From Nitratireductor sp. XY-223 (lineage in GTDB: Bacteria > Pseudomonadota > Alphaproteobacteria > Rhizobiales > Rhizobiaceae): DNA of 64,000 nucleotides. Both the position numbers and the translations under genes were made by a program. The stretch is from the NCBI RefSeq assembly GCF_004959855.1, contig NZ_SPNT01000001.1, positions 1,178,001-1,242,000 of the forward strand. The letters are read 5' to 3'. Of the stretch, positions 17,140-25,639 are shown piece by piece; the first letter of the stretch is position 1, and each line of letters opens with the position of its first letter. The notes under the pieces were generated by a model that was given only the letters and a program-made list of their open reading frames with translations, did not search any database and had not been told where the DNA came from.

Positions 17140-18555
17140 ATGAACGAGCAAGGCGTCCATTCCGCGGCCGGGGAGCAGTCACCGGACCGCCACGAGATCT
17201 ACGACGAGGACGGCGTCATCCGCGCTGACTACGTCGCGCGCATCGGTGCGGCCATCGCCGACCGCGATACGCTGTATCTGAAGGAACACGTCGCCAGCCT
17301 GCATGAATCGGAACTCGGCGATCTGATCGAGTCGCTGCAGCCCGAACAGCGTCATGTCCTCGTTCGACTGCTCGGCGAAGATTTCGACTATGCCGCGCTG
17401 ACCGAGGTCGACGAGGCCATCCGCCGCGAGATCGTCGACGATCTGCCGAACGAGAAGGTCGCCGAGGGCCTCGAGGAACTCGATTCCGACGATGCCGTCT
17501 ACATCCTGGAGGACCTGGACGAGCAGGACCAGGAGGACATCCTGGCGAAGCTGCCGTTCACCGAACGCATCCGGTTGCGGCGCTCGCTCGATTATCCGGA
17601 GGATACGGCCGGAAGGCGCATGCAGACGGAGTTCGTCGCCGTGCCGCCGTTCTGGAGTGTCGGGCAGACAATCGACTATATGCGCGAGGAGGATAATCTT
17701 CCCGATTCCTTCGCCCAGATTTTCGTGATCGATCCGACCTTTCGCCTTCTCGGTGCCGTCGACCTCGACCGCATCCTGCGCAGCAAGCGCGAGATCAAGA
17801 TCGAGACGATCATGCATGAGACCAGCCATCCGATTCCGGCCGAGATGGATCAGGAGGAAGCGGCACAACTCGTTGAACAGTATGACCTTTTGTCGGCCGC
17901 GGTCGTCGATCAGAACGACCGGCTTGTCGGGGTCCTGACCATTGACGATGTGGTCGACATGATCCAGGAAGAGGCGGAAGAGGACATCATGCGGCTCGGC
18001 GGTGTCGGCGACGAGGAGCTGTCGGACGATGTCGCTTCAACGGTGCGCTCGCGTTTTCCCTGGCTGATGGTCAATCTCGGGACCGCGGTGCTTGCGTCCA
18101 TGGTCATCGGCCTTTTCGACGCGACGATCCAGCAGATGGTGGCGCTGGCGGTGCTGATGCCCATTGTCGCCTCCATGGGCGGAAATGCAGGCACACAGAC
18201 GCTGACGGTGACGGTGCGGGCGCTGGCGACGCGCGACCTCGATATCTACAACGCTGCGCGCATCATTCGCCGTGAATTCATGGTCGGATTCATCAATGGC
18301 GTTCTGTTCGCATTCGTGGTCGGGCTGCTGGCCTATGCCTGGTTCGGCAACGGCCAGCTCGGTCTGGTCATCGCCGCCGCGATGGTCATCAACATGCTTG
18401 CCGCGGGTCTCGCTGGGATCCTGTTGCCCTTGCTCCTGGACAAGATCAATGTCGACCCGGCGATTGCCTCTGCCGTGTTCGTGACGACCGTCACCGACGT
18501 GGTCGGTTTCTTTGCCTTTCTCGGCCTTGCCGGCTGGTGGTTCGGCCTCATTTAG
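17140..18555 (+). CDS. mgtE: MgtE magnesium transporter
   Basis: Magnesium-gated channel for Mg2+ uptake in the inner membrane. The 471 residues show the acidic MgtE N-domain (about 35-140, repeated helical units rich in Asp/Glu/Leu), two CBS domains (about 150-270) that sense intracellular Mg2+, and five membrane helices (about 300-470) with the conserved VLMPIVASMGGNAGTQTLTV motif around the pore. Length and domain order are normal. It appears monocistronic; an unusual hairpin lies 27 bases after its stop. Confidence 0.95.
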   Translation: MNEQGVHSAAGEQSPDRHEIYDEDGVIRADYVARIGAAIADRDTLYLKEHVASLHESELGDLIESLQPEQRHVLVRLLGEDFDYAALTEVDEAIRREIVDDLPNEKVAEGLEELDSDDAVYILEDLDEQDQEDILAKLPFTERIRLRRSLDYPEDTAGRRMQTEFVAVPPFWSVGQTIDYMREEDNLPDSFAQIFVIDPTFRLLGAVDLDRILRSKREIKIETIMHETSHPIPAEMDQEEAAQLVEQYDLLSAAVVDQNDRLVGVLTIDDVVDMIQEEAEEDIMRLGGVGDEELSDDVASTVRSRFPWLMVNLGTAVLASMVIGLFDATIQQMVALAVLMPIVASMGGNAGTQTLTVTVRALATRDLDIYNAARIIRREFMVGFINGVLFAFVVGLLAYAWFGNGQLGLVIAAAMVINMLAAGLAGILLPLLLDKINVDPAIASAVFVTTVTDVVGFFAFLGLAGWWFGLI

Positions 18556-18582
18556 CCTCTCCGTTCACGGCGCGCCGGCGCA

Positions 18583-18600
18583 CACAGCGGCACCGCTGTG
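18583..18600. other. Perfect hairpin-forming dyad between mgtE and the MerR gene
   Basis: CACAGCGG-CA-CCGCTGTG is a perfect 8-bp inverted repeat with a 2-base centre. It has no T-tract, so it is either a factor-dependent termination signal for mgtE or an operator. A TATAAT hexamer follows at once (18602-18607). Confidence 0.35.
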
Positions 18601-18606
18601 GTATAA

Positions 18607-18636
18607 TTGACTTTTACGTAAAAGAAAGACAAAATT
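18607..18636 (+). promoter_or_regulatory. MerR-type promoter with 14-base palindrome
   Basis: A TTGACT -35 element (18607-18612) and a weak AAAATT -10 element (18631-18636) are 18 bases apart. The perfect palindrome CTTTTACGTAAAAG (18611-18624) lies between them, which is the geometry of MerR-activated promoters. The TTTACGTAAA core resembles sites of LiuR-type MerR regulators. It probably serves autoregulation of the gene at 18666. Confidence 0.5.
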
Positions 18637-18665
18637 CCTAAAGGCAAGAAATTACAGGAATCAAA

Positions 18666-19052
18666 GTGCGCAAATATTATACCATAACCGAGTTGACGCG
18701 TGAATTCGGCGTGTCAACGCGGACGTTGCGCTTCTACGAGGACGAGGGGCTGATCCAGCCGGACCGGCGCGGACGCACCCGGCTGTTCCGGGCGGCAGAC
18801 CGGCACCTGATCAAGGAGATCCTGCGCGGACGGCGGCTTGGATTCACCATTGCGGAAATCCGCGAGATCATCGAAATCTACAAGGGCCCTCCCGGCGAAC
18901 TCGGTCAGCTTGAGCTGATGATGAAGCGGGTCGCGCAGAAACGCGAGCAGCTCAACCAGAAGCGCCAGGACATAGAGGAAACGCTCGCCGAACTCGACAG
19001 CGTCGACGAGGCCTGCCTGGCGCGGCTCGCCGAACTGCGCGTCGGGACCTGA
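18666..19052 (+). CDS. MerR family regulator (LiuR-like)
   Basis: The 128 residues have an N-terminal winged helix-turn-helix (residues about 5-72; YTITELTREFGVSTRTLRFY) followed by a coiled-coil dimerisation helix (about 80-115). The C-terminus lacks the cysteine pairs of metal- or redox-sensing MerR proteins. It resembles regulators of branched-chain amino acid and fatty acid degradation, but no such genes are adjacent, so the target is inferred only from the operator-like palindrome. The start codon is GTG at 18666. Confidence 0.87.
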   Translation: MRKYYTITELTREFGVSTRTLRFYEDEGLIQPDRRGRTRLFRAADRHLIKEILRGRRLGFTIAEIREIIEIYKGPPGELGQLELMMKRVAQKREQLNQKRQDIEETLAELDSVDEACLARLAELRVGT

Positions 19053-19077
19053 TCAGACGTAACGCTGGTATTCCTCG

Positions 19078-19545
19078 TTAAACCCACCGCCGAACACGGC
19101 GGCAATAGGATTCGTATTCGGCTCCGAATACGGCGAGCAGGTGCAACTCCTCGCGTTCGACCGCAAACCTCTGGATGCCGTAGGCCGCCGCGGCGGCAAA
19201 GGCGACAAACCATGCATTGGCGAGGATCAGCCCGAGGGCAAGCAGGAACATGATGTAGCCGCAATAGATCGGGTTGCGGCTGAAACGGTACGGTCCGTTC
19301 ATAACGAGGTGCGATGATTTTCGCGTCGGCAGTATGGTGGTCTGGGCCGAGTGCAAGGTCGTGATCGACCAGATATCCAGGCCGACGGCCGACAGCAACA
19401 GCAGGACGCCGATCATGCGCAAGACGGCGGCGTCAGGCAGGGGTACGGCGATAAGCTTGCCGGCCAGAACGGCCAGCAGGAGTGCGACGGCCGCGAGGAT
19501 CGGCGGCCAGGGAACGTTGCTTGGTTTCGCCCGGTAAGCGTTCAT
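19078..19545 (-). CDS. Isoprenylcysteine carboxyl methyltransferase-like membrane protein
   Basis: Integral membrane methyltransferase-like protein of 155 residues with about four membrane helices. The signature region near residues 75-100 contains HSAQTTILPTRKSSHLVMNGPYRFSRNP in two parts: the histidine-containing turn and the GPYRFSRNPIYCGY motif that binds S-adenosylmethionine. The ERE-type C-terminal motif (EREELHLLAVFGAEYESYCRRVRRW) is present. The bacterial substrate is unknown. The ATG at 19545 overlaps the stop of the upstream gene (ATGA); an alternative start 36 bases upstream lies inside that gene. Confidence 0.85.
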   Translation of the reverse strand: MNAYRAKPSNVPWPPILAAVALLLAVLAGKLIAVPLPDAAVLRMIGVLLLLSAVGLDIWSITTLHSAQTTILPTRKSSHLVMNGPYRFSRNPIYCGYIMFLLALGLILANAWFVAFAAAAAYGIQRFAVEREELHLLAVFGAEYESYCRRVRRWV

Positions 19546-20528
19546 TCCGTTTGGTTTCCTTCCAGCACAGATGCTGTACATGCGTTGACGATCTCCGATA
19601 CTTCCGGTGCCAGCCCCAACTCGGATTCGGCAACGAGCAGTTTTTCCAGCAAGCCCGCGTTACGGAGTTCGCTGAGCGTGCAGTCGCAGAACCGACTGCA
19701 GAATTCGGCCGAGTTATCCGGGGTGCAGGTGGCGTTGCAGCTGGAGAGGAAACCTGCTGCAGGATCCGCCGCCGGTGCGGGAATCACGAGACTGGCGAGA
19801 TAGACCAGGCCGATCAGGACGGGTTGGTGGATGAGGTAGACGGCAAGACTGTGGCGGCCGGCAAAGGCCAACGGCTTTTCAACAGCCGATTCCCTGCGGT
19901 CAATTGACGCAATCCATGCAAACAGGCCGCGTGCCTCTCCCGCTTTGGCCATGGCCATGCCAAGCAGCACCGGCCCGAACCAGGGCAGGATCGGAACATA
20001 ATCGTTCGATCTGACGGGATCGGAAGAAAGGCCGAGCCACAACAGCCAGTCCTGACTGAAGAAAGGCGACGCAAGATAGTGCGGCGCCAGTATTGCAGCG
20101 ACGCCCGCAACCGCGGTCACCGCCGGCGGCAGCGGCAGGAAGGCCAGTCCGATTATGCTGGACACCGCGATACAGTGCAGGATTCCGAAGAAGATGTACC
20201 GGTCCGGCGTGGCGAAGCGGGTGGCGACGGTAATCGCCAGCGCGGCCGCGACGATCATCAGGAGGCGCTTGGCAAAGGACGGCCACCGGATACCGTTGCG
20301 ATGCGCGAGCACCAGGCTGACACCGACAAGGAACAGGAAACTGCCGGCAATCAGCCGGGCGAACAGCTTCCAGCCGCCTTCGGTCGTCAGGCCGGGCGAA
20401 ACGTATCCGAAAAACTCAAGATCCCAGGTGAAATGATAGATCGCCATGGCCAGGAGCGCGGTTCCCCTGGCCGCATCGATCAGCGTCAGACGCTGTTTCG
20501 CGGAAATCCCCACCGTGGCGTCAGTCAT
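19542..20528 (-). CDS. DUF1624 membrane protein (heparan-alpha-glucosaminide N-acetyltransferase-like) with Cys-rich tail
   Basis: A 328-residue multi-pass membrane protein. The first helix region LTLIDAARGTALLAMAIYHFTWDL is the hallmark of DUF1624/HGSNAT-like acyltransferases, and the last helix contains GRHSLAVYLIHQPVLIG. These proteins probably acetylate an envelope sugar using cytoplasmic acetyl-CoA. The last 75 or so residues form a soluble extension with six clustered cysteines (CNATC, FCSRFCDC and one near the end). Start ATG at 20528 overlaps the EamA stop by 8 bases. Confidence 0.84.
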   Translation of the reverse strand: MTDATVGISAKQRLTLIDAARGTALLAMAIYHFTWDLEFFGYVSPGLTTEGGWKLFARLIAGSFLFLVGVSLVLAHRNGIRWPSFAKRLLMIVAAALAITVATRFATPDRYIFFGILHCIAVSSIIGLAFLPLPPAVTAVAGVAAILAPHYLASPFFSQDWLLWLGLSSDPVRSNDYVPILPWFGPVLLGMAMAKAGEARGLFAWIASIDRRESAVEKPLAFAGRHSLAVYLIHQPVLIGLVYLASLVIPAPAADPAAGFLSSCNATCTPDNSAEFCSRFCDCTLSELRNAGLLEKLLVAESELGLAPEVSEIVNACTASVLEGNQTE

Positions 20529-21438
20529 GGGCCGCAGGCTCCGGCGTTCGTTTTCTCGGCTCGATCCTGGCGACGAACAGTCCGCAAACGACAAGGGCGA
20601 GGGCGAGAATGATGCGCGCCGACAGCGGTTCGCCAAGCAACCAGATACCGAGGAATACACCAAAAACCGGGATCAGATTAAGACCCATTGCGAAGGTGGA
20701 GTAGCCGATTTTTCGTATAAGGTAAAAGCGCACGATATAGGCCAATCCCGTAGGCAGCAGACCGAGATACACCAGCGCGAAGGCGGCCGTCGCCGACAGA
20801 TCCGTCGATGGCGCGCCATCGGCCACGAAGGCCAGCGCCACCAGTACGATGCTGGAAACGCCGAGCGCCAGGCATGCAAGCCGGCCCGGCGGGATATCGA
20901 TCCGGCGGATCAGCAAACCGGCTGTAACGTAGCACATCGAGCCCAGAAAACAGGCCAGTTGCGCGAGCAGGTTGGAACGGCCCAGCCCGGCCAACGCGTC
21001 GTAACCAACGATGACCAGAACGCCGCTGAACCCGAAGGCGACGCCGATGAGCTTTGTCGCGGTCAACTTGTCGTCGTCGGTGAAGATGTGGCTGCCGACC
21101 AGCGCGAAAAACGGTCCCGTGCCCATCAGGAGCGCCGTCACGCCGGCATCGATGGACAGTTCGGCCCAGGAGATGAGGAGGAAGGGGAAGACGACGTTCA
21201 GCAGCGACATGCCGATCAGCAGCCACCAGGTCCGGCTGTCATGGGGAAAGATGAAGCCCTTCCAGAGCGCATAGGGCAGCAGGACGAGGAAGCCCAGGAG
21301 AACCCGGATGGCCGCCAGCCAATAGGCGCCCGTTTCGGGCACGGCGACCTTGATTGCGGTGAACGCCGAAGCCCAGATCAGGGCTGTCAGACCGATCAGC
21401 ACAAGATCGGCGAGGGTGGCGCGTTCGATCCTTTCCAA
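20521..21438 (-). CDS. EamA/DMT family transporter
   Basis: Drug/metabolite exporter of 305 residues with ten predicted membrane helices in two EamA repeats; each repeat begins with a hydrophobic segment of the ALIWASAFTAIKVAV type. Substrates of the family range from amino acids to nucleotides and cannot be told here. It overlaps the DUF1624 gene by 8 bases, so these genes and the methyltransferase form one translationally coupled minus-strand operon. Confidence 0.88.
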   Translation of the reverse strand: MERIERATLADLVLIGLTALIWASAFTAIKVAVPETGAYWLAAIRVLLGFLVLLPYALWKGFIFPHDSRTWWLLIGMSLLNVVFPFLLISWAELSIDAGVTALLMGTGPFFALVGSHIFTDDDKLTATKLIGVAFGFSGVLVIVGYDALAGLGRSNLLAQLACFLGSMCYVTAGLLIRRIDIPPGRLACLALGVSSIVLVALAFVADGAPSTDLSATAAFALVYLGLLPTGLAYIVRFYLIRKIGYSTFAMGLNLIPVFGVFLGIWLLGEPLSARIILALALVVCGLFVARIEPRKRTPEPAAHD

Positions 21439-21560
21439 GGTCTTCCTTTCGGTGTTTCATGCTCCGACGCAATGGCGCGTTCGGCGCGCGGTATCCCCGC
21501 AACGGAGCCGATGCCATGTCGAATAGGGAGGTTGACCGACGAAAACTGGAGCGTACGGGT

Positions 21561-22253
21561 TCAGATGTCAACGCCGGACGTCAGCGCCCTGCGGGCGGCG
21601 GAGAAATACTGGCGCCGAATGAGGACCAGCATGACCAGCAGCGTCGTGAACAGGAAGACGACCGGGCCGATGAACCAGCCGATATAGCCGAGCGAGATGA
21701 AGATCGCCCGAAAGCCGGCGTTAAAGTGCTTGCCGGCAAGTATGTTGATGGCGGCGGCCCTCTTCACGCATTGATCCGCCCGGTCGCGGTCGCCCTCGGC
21801 ATCCTCCACCATCGGGATGGCGCCGACGAGGATCTGGCAGTAGTTGAACAGGCGGTAGGACCAACCGAACTTGAAGAACGAGTAGCAGAATATGACGATC
21901 AGACCGGCAACCTTGAGCTCGAATGCCTGGCGGTCGGCGGCAACGCCGAGCGGGATGTCGGAGAGCACGCCGAGCACCTGATCGGTTGCCCCGAGCAGGG
22001 CAAAGCAGCCGCCGATGGCCAGTAAAGCCGTCGAGGCGAAGAAGCCCGTTCCCTGCTGCAGGCCGGCCATGATGCTCGTGTCGATCATCTTGAGATCACG
22101 CCGCAGGCAGTTTTCCATCCAGGCCGCGCGGTGAACATTCATCACCAGCGTGAGGCTGGCGGGCAGGAACCCGTGCTCGCGGTCGGTCGCCCAGGAGAAC
22201 ACGGCCCACGCGAGAAAACAGATCAGTGCGGCTATGATGTCCAGCTCGCTCAT
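21561..22253 (-). CDS. DUF599 family membrane protein
   Basis: A 230-residue membrane protein with about four to five helices. Family features include the ENCLRRDLKMIDTSIMAGLQ segment after the first helix and the FGWSYRLFNYCQILVG segment in the middle. Function is unknown. The ATG at 22253 (MSELD) is preferred over a TTG 6 bases upstream. It ends 122 bases before the EamA start and may be transcribed separately. Confidence 0.85.
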   Translation of the reverse strand: MSELDIIAALICFLAWAVFSWATDREHGFLPASLTLVMNVHRAAWMENCLRRDLKMIDTSIMAGLQQGTGFFASTALLAIGGCFALLGATDQVLGVLSDIPLGVAADRQAFELKVAGLIVIFCYSFFKFGWSYRLFNYCQILVGAIPMVEDAEGDRDRADQCVKRAAAINILAGKHFNAGFRAIFISLGYIGWFIGPVVFLFTTLLVMLVLIRRQYFSAARRALTSGVDI

Positions 22254-22296
22254 GCCCAAGATGTGTCATGAGTCGTCGAATTGACAAAGGGCTCTG

Positions 22297-22310
22297 CATG
22301 AATTCGTTCC
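22297..22310. repeat. Direct repeat CATGAATTCGTTCC, copy 1
   Basis: A 14-base sequence repeated exactly at 22456-22469 in the same orientation, 159 bases apart, inside the AT-richer gap between the DUF599 gene and the 33-residue peptide gene. It could be a regulator site or the remains of a duplication. Confidence 0.45.
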
Positions 22311-22455
22311 CGCCACTGTAGTTTTCGCCACAAACTGCACAAAAATCCGACATGCATGCCTTTTTCCTAAGCGGTTGAAATAGCTGATTTGTTTAACAAA
22401 GTCTGAATCAACTGCAGAAAATCTGCCACGAAGCCGCCATTTTTGCAGTTGCGAA

Positions 22456-22469
22456 CATGAATTCGTTCC
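22456..22469. repeat. Direct repeat CATGAATTCGTTCC, copy 2
   Basis: Second exact copy of the 14-base repeat at 22297-22310. It lies 74 bases upstream of the start codon of the 33-residue peptide gene. Confidence 0.45.
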
Positions 22470-22542
22470 TCTAGAAGACCTCCCCACCACACGGTCGGAA
22501 ACAAGGCCGGTGGATCTGATGAGGCATCTACTCGGAGCCAAC

Positions 22543-22644
22543 ATGGAAGAGACAGTCCAAAAGTCCTGCTGGGGTGTTACTGCCCGTGCAGTGATAGGGT
22601 TTGTGGGCTTGCTGGCATTGATCTACCTTTTCGGTGGTATCTGA
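22543..22644 (+). CDS. Small membrane peptide (33 residues)
   Basis: A short gene with GGAG five bases before the ATG at 22543. It ends 27 bases before a very strong hairpin terminator, with nothing else between. The peptide starts METVQ-like (MEETVQKSCWG) and then has a single hydrophobic helix of about 18 residues (ARAVIGFVGLLALIYLFG). I do not recognise the family. An in-frame ATG at 22519 would add eight residues. A single-gene transcript with its own terminator and an upstream repeat pair suggests a regulated small membrane protein. Confidence 0.55.
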   Translation: MEETVQKSCWGVTARAVIGFVGLLALIYLFGGI

Positions 22645-22671
22645 GCCGGAAATACACACCAGGAATTTCGA

Positions 22672-22700
22672 AAAACAGCGCGGGTTGCCCGCGCTGTTTT
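22672..22700 (+). terminator. Strong rho-independent terminator
   Basis: AAAACAGCGCGGG and CCCGCGCTGTTTT form a perfect 13-bp stem around a TTG loop, followed by GTTTTG. It terminates the 33-residue peptide transcript and insulates sdaA. Confidence 0.88.
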
Positions 22701-22824
22701 GTTTTGCGCAAATTTGCCTAATGTGTCGCGGGCGATCAAATTGATGTCGGCGTCCAGGTGCACACGTGACAGCCGGCCAGCATAGATTATGGTGATCGGG
22801 TAAGAACCAGTGGACGCGCCGGGC

Positions 22825-24225
22825 ATGTTTCTTTCTGTCTTCGACGTTTTCAAGATCGGCATCGGCCCATCGAGTTCCCATACCATGGGTCCTATGGTTG
22901 CGGCCGGCCGTTTTCTTGATGACCTTTTGAACGGCGACTGGCCGCGGCCGACGGGCTACAGCGTGCAACGCGTTGCGGTCAGCCTGCACGGCTCGCTCGC
23001 CTTCACCGGGATCGGTCATGGGACCGGCCGTGCCGTCATACTCGGCCTGATGGGGCATCAGCCCGACACCGTCGATCCGGACGCGATGGATGACATCATC
23101 GCAAGTGTCGAGAAGGGGCGGAAGGTCACGCCGCCGGGGCACCCGGGCTATGATTTCGACCCCGAGCAAGACCTGATCTTCGATCGCAAATCGCCGCTTC
23201 CCGGACACGCCAACGGCATGACCTTCAGCGCCTATGACGCGGACGACCGTCTGCTGCTGCGGCGTATCTACTATTCCATCGGTGGCGGCTTCGTTGTCAC
23301 CGACCTGGAACTCGAAGCCATGAAGAACGCGCCGGAAACGCCGGTGGAACACGGTGTGCCGTATCCATTCCACAATGCGGCCGAGATGCTGGTCATGGCG
23401 CGGGAATCCGGACTGTCGATCGCGGAGATGAAGCGCGCCAACGAGGAGACCCACCGATCGCGCGACGCGCTCGATGACGGGCTCGACGCGATCTGGTCGG
23501 CAATGTCCGGCTGCATCGAGCGCGGTCTGCAGAAGGACGGCGTCATGCCCGGCGGCCTCAAGGTCCGCCGCCGGGCCAAGGACATCCACCACAAGCTGCA
23601 GGACGAGTGGAAGCAGAACAAGGCCAACCCGCTGCAGGCCAACGACTGGCTGAGCGTCTATGCCATGGCGGTCAATGAGGAGAACGCAGCCGGCGGGCGG
23701 ATCGTCACGGCGCCCACCAACGGTGCCGCCGGTGTGATCCCGGCCACGGTCCAGTATTTCACGCAGTTCCATGACGGTGCGGACGCCGCCGGTATCCGCG
23801 ACTTTCTGCTTACCGCTGCTGCGATCGGCGGCATCATCAAGCACAATGCATCGATATCCGGAGCCGAGGTCGGCTGCCAGGGCGAGGTCGGCTCGGCTTC
23901 GGCTATGGCGGCGGCAGGGCTGGCGGCCGTTATGGGGGGCACACCCGAGCAGATCGAGAACGCGGCGGAAATCGCGCTCGAGCACCATCTTGGCATGACC
24001 TGCGACCCGGTTGCCGGGCTCGTGCAGGTTCCGTGCATCGAGCGCAATGCGCTCGGTGCCGTCAAGGCGGTGACTGCGGCGTCGTTGGCCCTGAAGGGCG
24101 ACGGGCAGCATTTTGTGCCGCTCGATGCCTGCGTGGAGACCATGCGCCAGACCGGCCTCGACATGAACGAGCGCTACAAGGAAACCAGCGAGGGCGGGCT
24201 GGCGGTCAACGTCGTGGAATGTTAG
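22825..24225 (+). CDS. sdaA: L-serine ammonia-lyase (Fe-S serine dehydratase)
   Basis: Converts L-serine to pyruvate and ammonia with a [4Fe-4S] cluster. The start at 22825 gives [20 protein letters not shown], the canonical N-terminus, and 466 residues; a GTG at 22810 is possible, and neither has a strong ribosome-binding site. The beta domain comes first and the alpha domain, with its cluster-binding cysteines, second: conserved stretches include [15 protein letters not shown], the cysteine in [19 protein letters not shown] and that in [15 protein letters not shown]. It depends on Fe-S assembly of the kind encoded at the left of the window. Confidence 0.95.
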   Translation: MFLSVFDVFKIGIGPSSSHTMGPMVAAGRFLDDLLNGDWPRPTGYSVQRVAVSLHGSLAFTGIGHGTGRAVILGLMGHQPDTVDPDAMDDIIASVEKGRKVTPPGHPGYDFDPEQDLIFDRKSPLPGHANGMTFSAYDADDRLLLRRIYYSIGGGFVVTDLELEAMKNAPETPVEHGVPYPFHNAAEMLVMARESGLSIAEMKRANEETHRSRDALDDGLDAIWSAMSGCIERGLQKDGVMPGGLKVRRRAKDIHHKLQDEWKQNKANPLQANDWLSVYAMAVNEENAAGGRIVTAPTNGAAGVIPATVQYFTQFHDGADAAGIRDFLLTAAAIGGIIKHNASISGAEVGCQGEVGSASAMAAAGLAAVMGGTPEQIENAAEIALEHHLGMTCDPVAGLVQVPCIERNALGAVKAVTAASLALKGDGQHFVPLDACVETMRQTGLDMNERYKETSEGGLAVNVVEC

Positions 24226-24299
24226 CAGAGCGGCAACCGGATTTGTGGACATCGCCCGCAAGGGCTTGACGCAACGCGCCAGACCTATACCTCAGTGAC

Positions 24300-24737
24300 A
24301 TGACCCTCAATCTCGTGAAACTGTGCGTCGGCGTCGACAGTATCGAGGACCTGCAGGCCTCAGTCGATTTCGGCCTTGCGGACAAGAAGGCCCGCGGTGT
24401 CGAGGAAATCCAGTTTCACACCACCCGCATGGTTCCGAAACGGTCCGATGAGTTGCTGGACGGCGGCTCTCTCTACTGGGTCATTAAAGGCAACATACAG
24501 GTACGGCAGTACATCCGGGAAATCCGGCCCTTCACCGACACGGCCGGCATATCGCGCTGCCGCATCGTGTTCGAGCCTCGGCTCATCCCGACGGTTTGGC
24601 AGCCGCGCAGGGCATTCCAGGGCTGGCGCTATCTGAGCGCCAAGGACGCGCCCGCCGATCTTGCCGCAAACAATGCCGGCATTTTGGCTCTGCCGGCGGA
24701 ACTTCGCAGGGAACTTGCCGATCTCGGCCTGCTGTAG
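24300..24737 (+). CDS. DUF1489 family protein
   Basis: A 145-residue soluble protein typical of alphaproteobacteria, function unknown. Family features are the start MTLNLVKLCVGVDSIEDL, the HTTRMVPKR segment, and the RRAFQGWRYL segment near residue 105. It starts 74 bases after sdaA on the same strand. Confidence 0.87.
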   Translation: MTLNLVKLCVGVDSIEDLQASVDFGLADKKARGVEEIQFHTTRMVPKRSDELLDGGSLYWVIKGNIQVRQYIREIRPFTDTAGISRCRIVFEPRLIPTVWQPRRAFQGWRYLSAKDAPADLAANNAGILALPAELRRELADLGLL

Positions 24738-24804
24738 CGGTAGCGTGTTCGACAGGCATTGTTGACGGCGAACGGCCTCCGGCCAGCCAGCTTTTGTCCA
24801 TCAA

Positions 24805-24833
24805 GTGCTTCAATTTGAACACATCTCGCTCTA
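24805..24833 (+). promoter_or_regulatory. Bipartite motif GTGCTTCAA-N14-GCTCTA, copy 2
   Basis: Matches the copy at 17063-17091 in both blocks and in spacing. It ends 59 bases before the VWA gene, close to the distance seen before mgtE. Confidence 0.3.
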
Positions 24834-24892
24834 GATTTGTGTAAGCGAAAGTATTGCGGCGCACCGCGATACTGGTTTCAGGGAGTAACGCG

Positions 24893-25639
24893 ATGCCAGG
24901 TCGCGATATAACGGACAAGGGCGGTGAAAATCCGGTCGTGCCGGAGAGCGATGAGCAATCGTCGAAACGGGACATCGCCGATTTCCTGGACGCGGCACGA
25001 TCCATCACCACACCTGCCGACGGCGGCAGCGGCCGGCTGATTTTCGCGCTCGATGCGACCATGAGCCGGCAGCCGACCTGGGACGCGGCGTGTATGCTGC
25101 AAGGCGAAATGTTCAATGCGGTCGGGCGCGCCGGGGGACTGAATGTCCAACTGGTCTATTTTCGCGGCTTCGGCGAATGCCGGGCATCCAAATGGGTCGC
25201 CGACACGGCCCAGTTGCGCGATCTCATGGTGCGCATCGACTGCCGCGGCGGGCACACGCAGATTGCCAAGGTGCTGAAACATGCGCGCGACGAAACGGTT
25301 CGAAAACCGGTCAGTGCCCTTGTTTTCATCGGCGACGCGATGGAGGAGAACATCGACAAACTGTGCCAACTCGCTGGTGAGTTGGGGATGCGGAAGGTGC
25401 CGTGTTTCATGTTCCAGGAGGGAGGCGATGCCGCCGCCCAGACGGCATTTCGCGAAATTGCCCGCCTGTCCGGTGGCGCCTATCTGAGGTTTGACGGAAG
25501 CGCTGCCAATGCGCTGCTCAACCTGCTCAAGGCCGTTGCCGTCTACGCCTCGGGAGGTATGAAGGCTCTACAGAACGCCAAAAGCCGCGAGTCGCGCCTG
25601 CTGCTTGAACAGCTTTCCGGAGGGAAGGGCGGCAAATAG
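24893..25639 (+). CDS. VWA-domain protein
   Basis: A 248-residue cytoplasmic protein with a von Willebrand A-like domain. The first metal-site motif is FALDATMSRQPTWD (D-x-T-x-S type) near residues 52-60, and the later parts GGHTQIAKVL and FIGDAMEENIDKL fit the second and third metal-site loops. The N-terminal 35 residues are polar. The ATG at 24893 has GGGAG with 7-base spacing; a TTG 39 bases upstream is less likely. The membrane J-domain gene starts on the very next base after its stop, so the two proteins probably act together. Confidence 0.82.
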   Translation: MPGRDITDKGGENPVVPESDEQSSKRDIADFLDAARSITTPADGGSGRLIFALDATMSRQPTWDAACMLQGEMFNAVGRAGGLNVQLVYFRGFGECRASKWVADTAQLRDLMVRIDCRGGHTQIAKVLKHARDETVRKPVSALVFIGDAMEENIDKLCQLAGELGMRKVPCFMFQEGGDAAAQTAFREIARLSGGAYLRFDGSAANALLNLLKAVAVYASGGMKALQNAKSRESRLLLEQLSGGKGGK

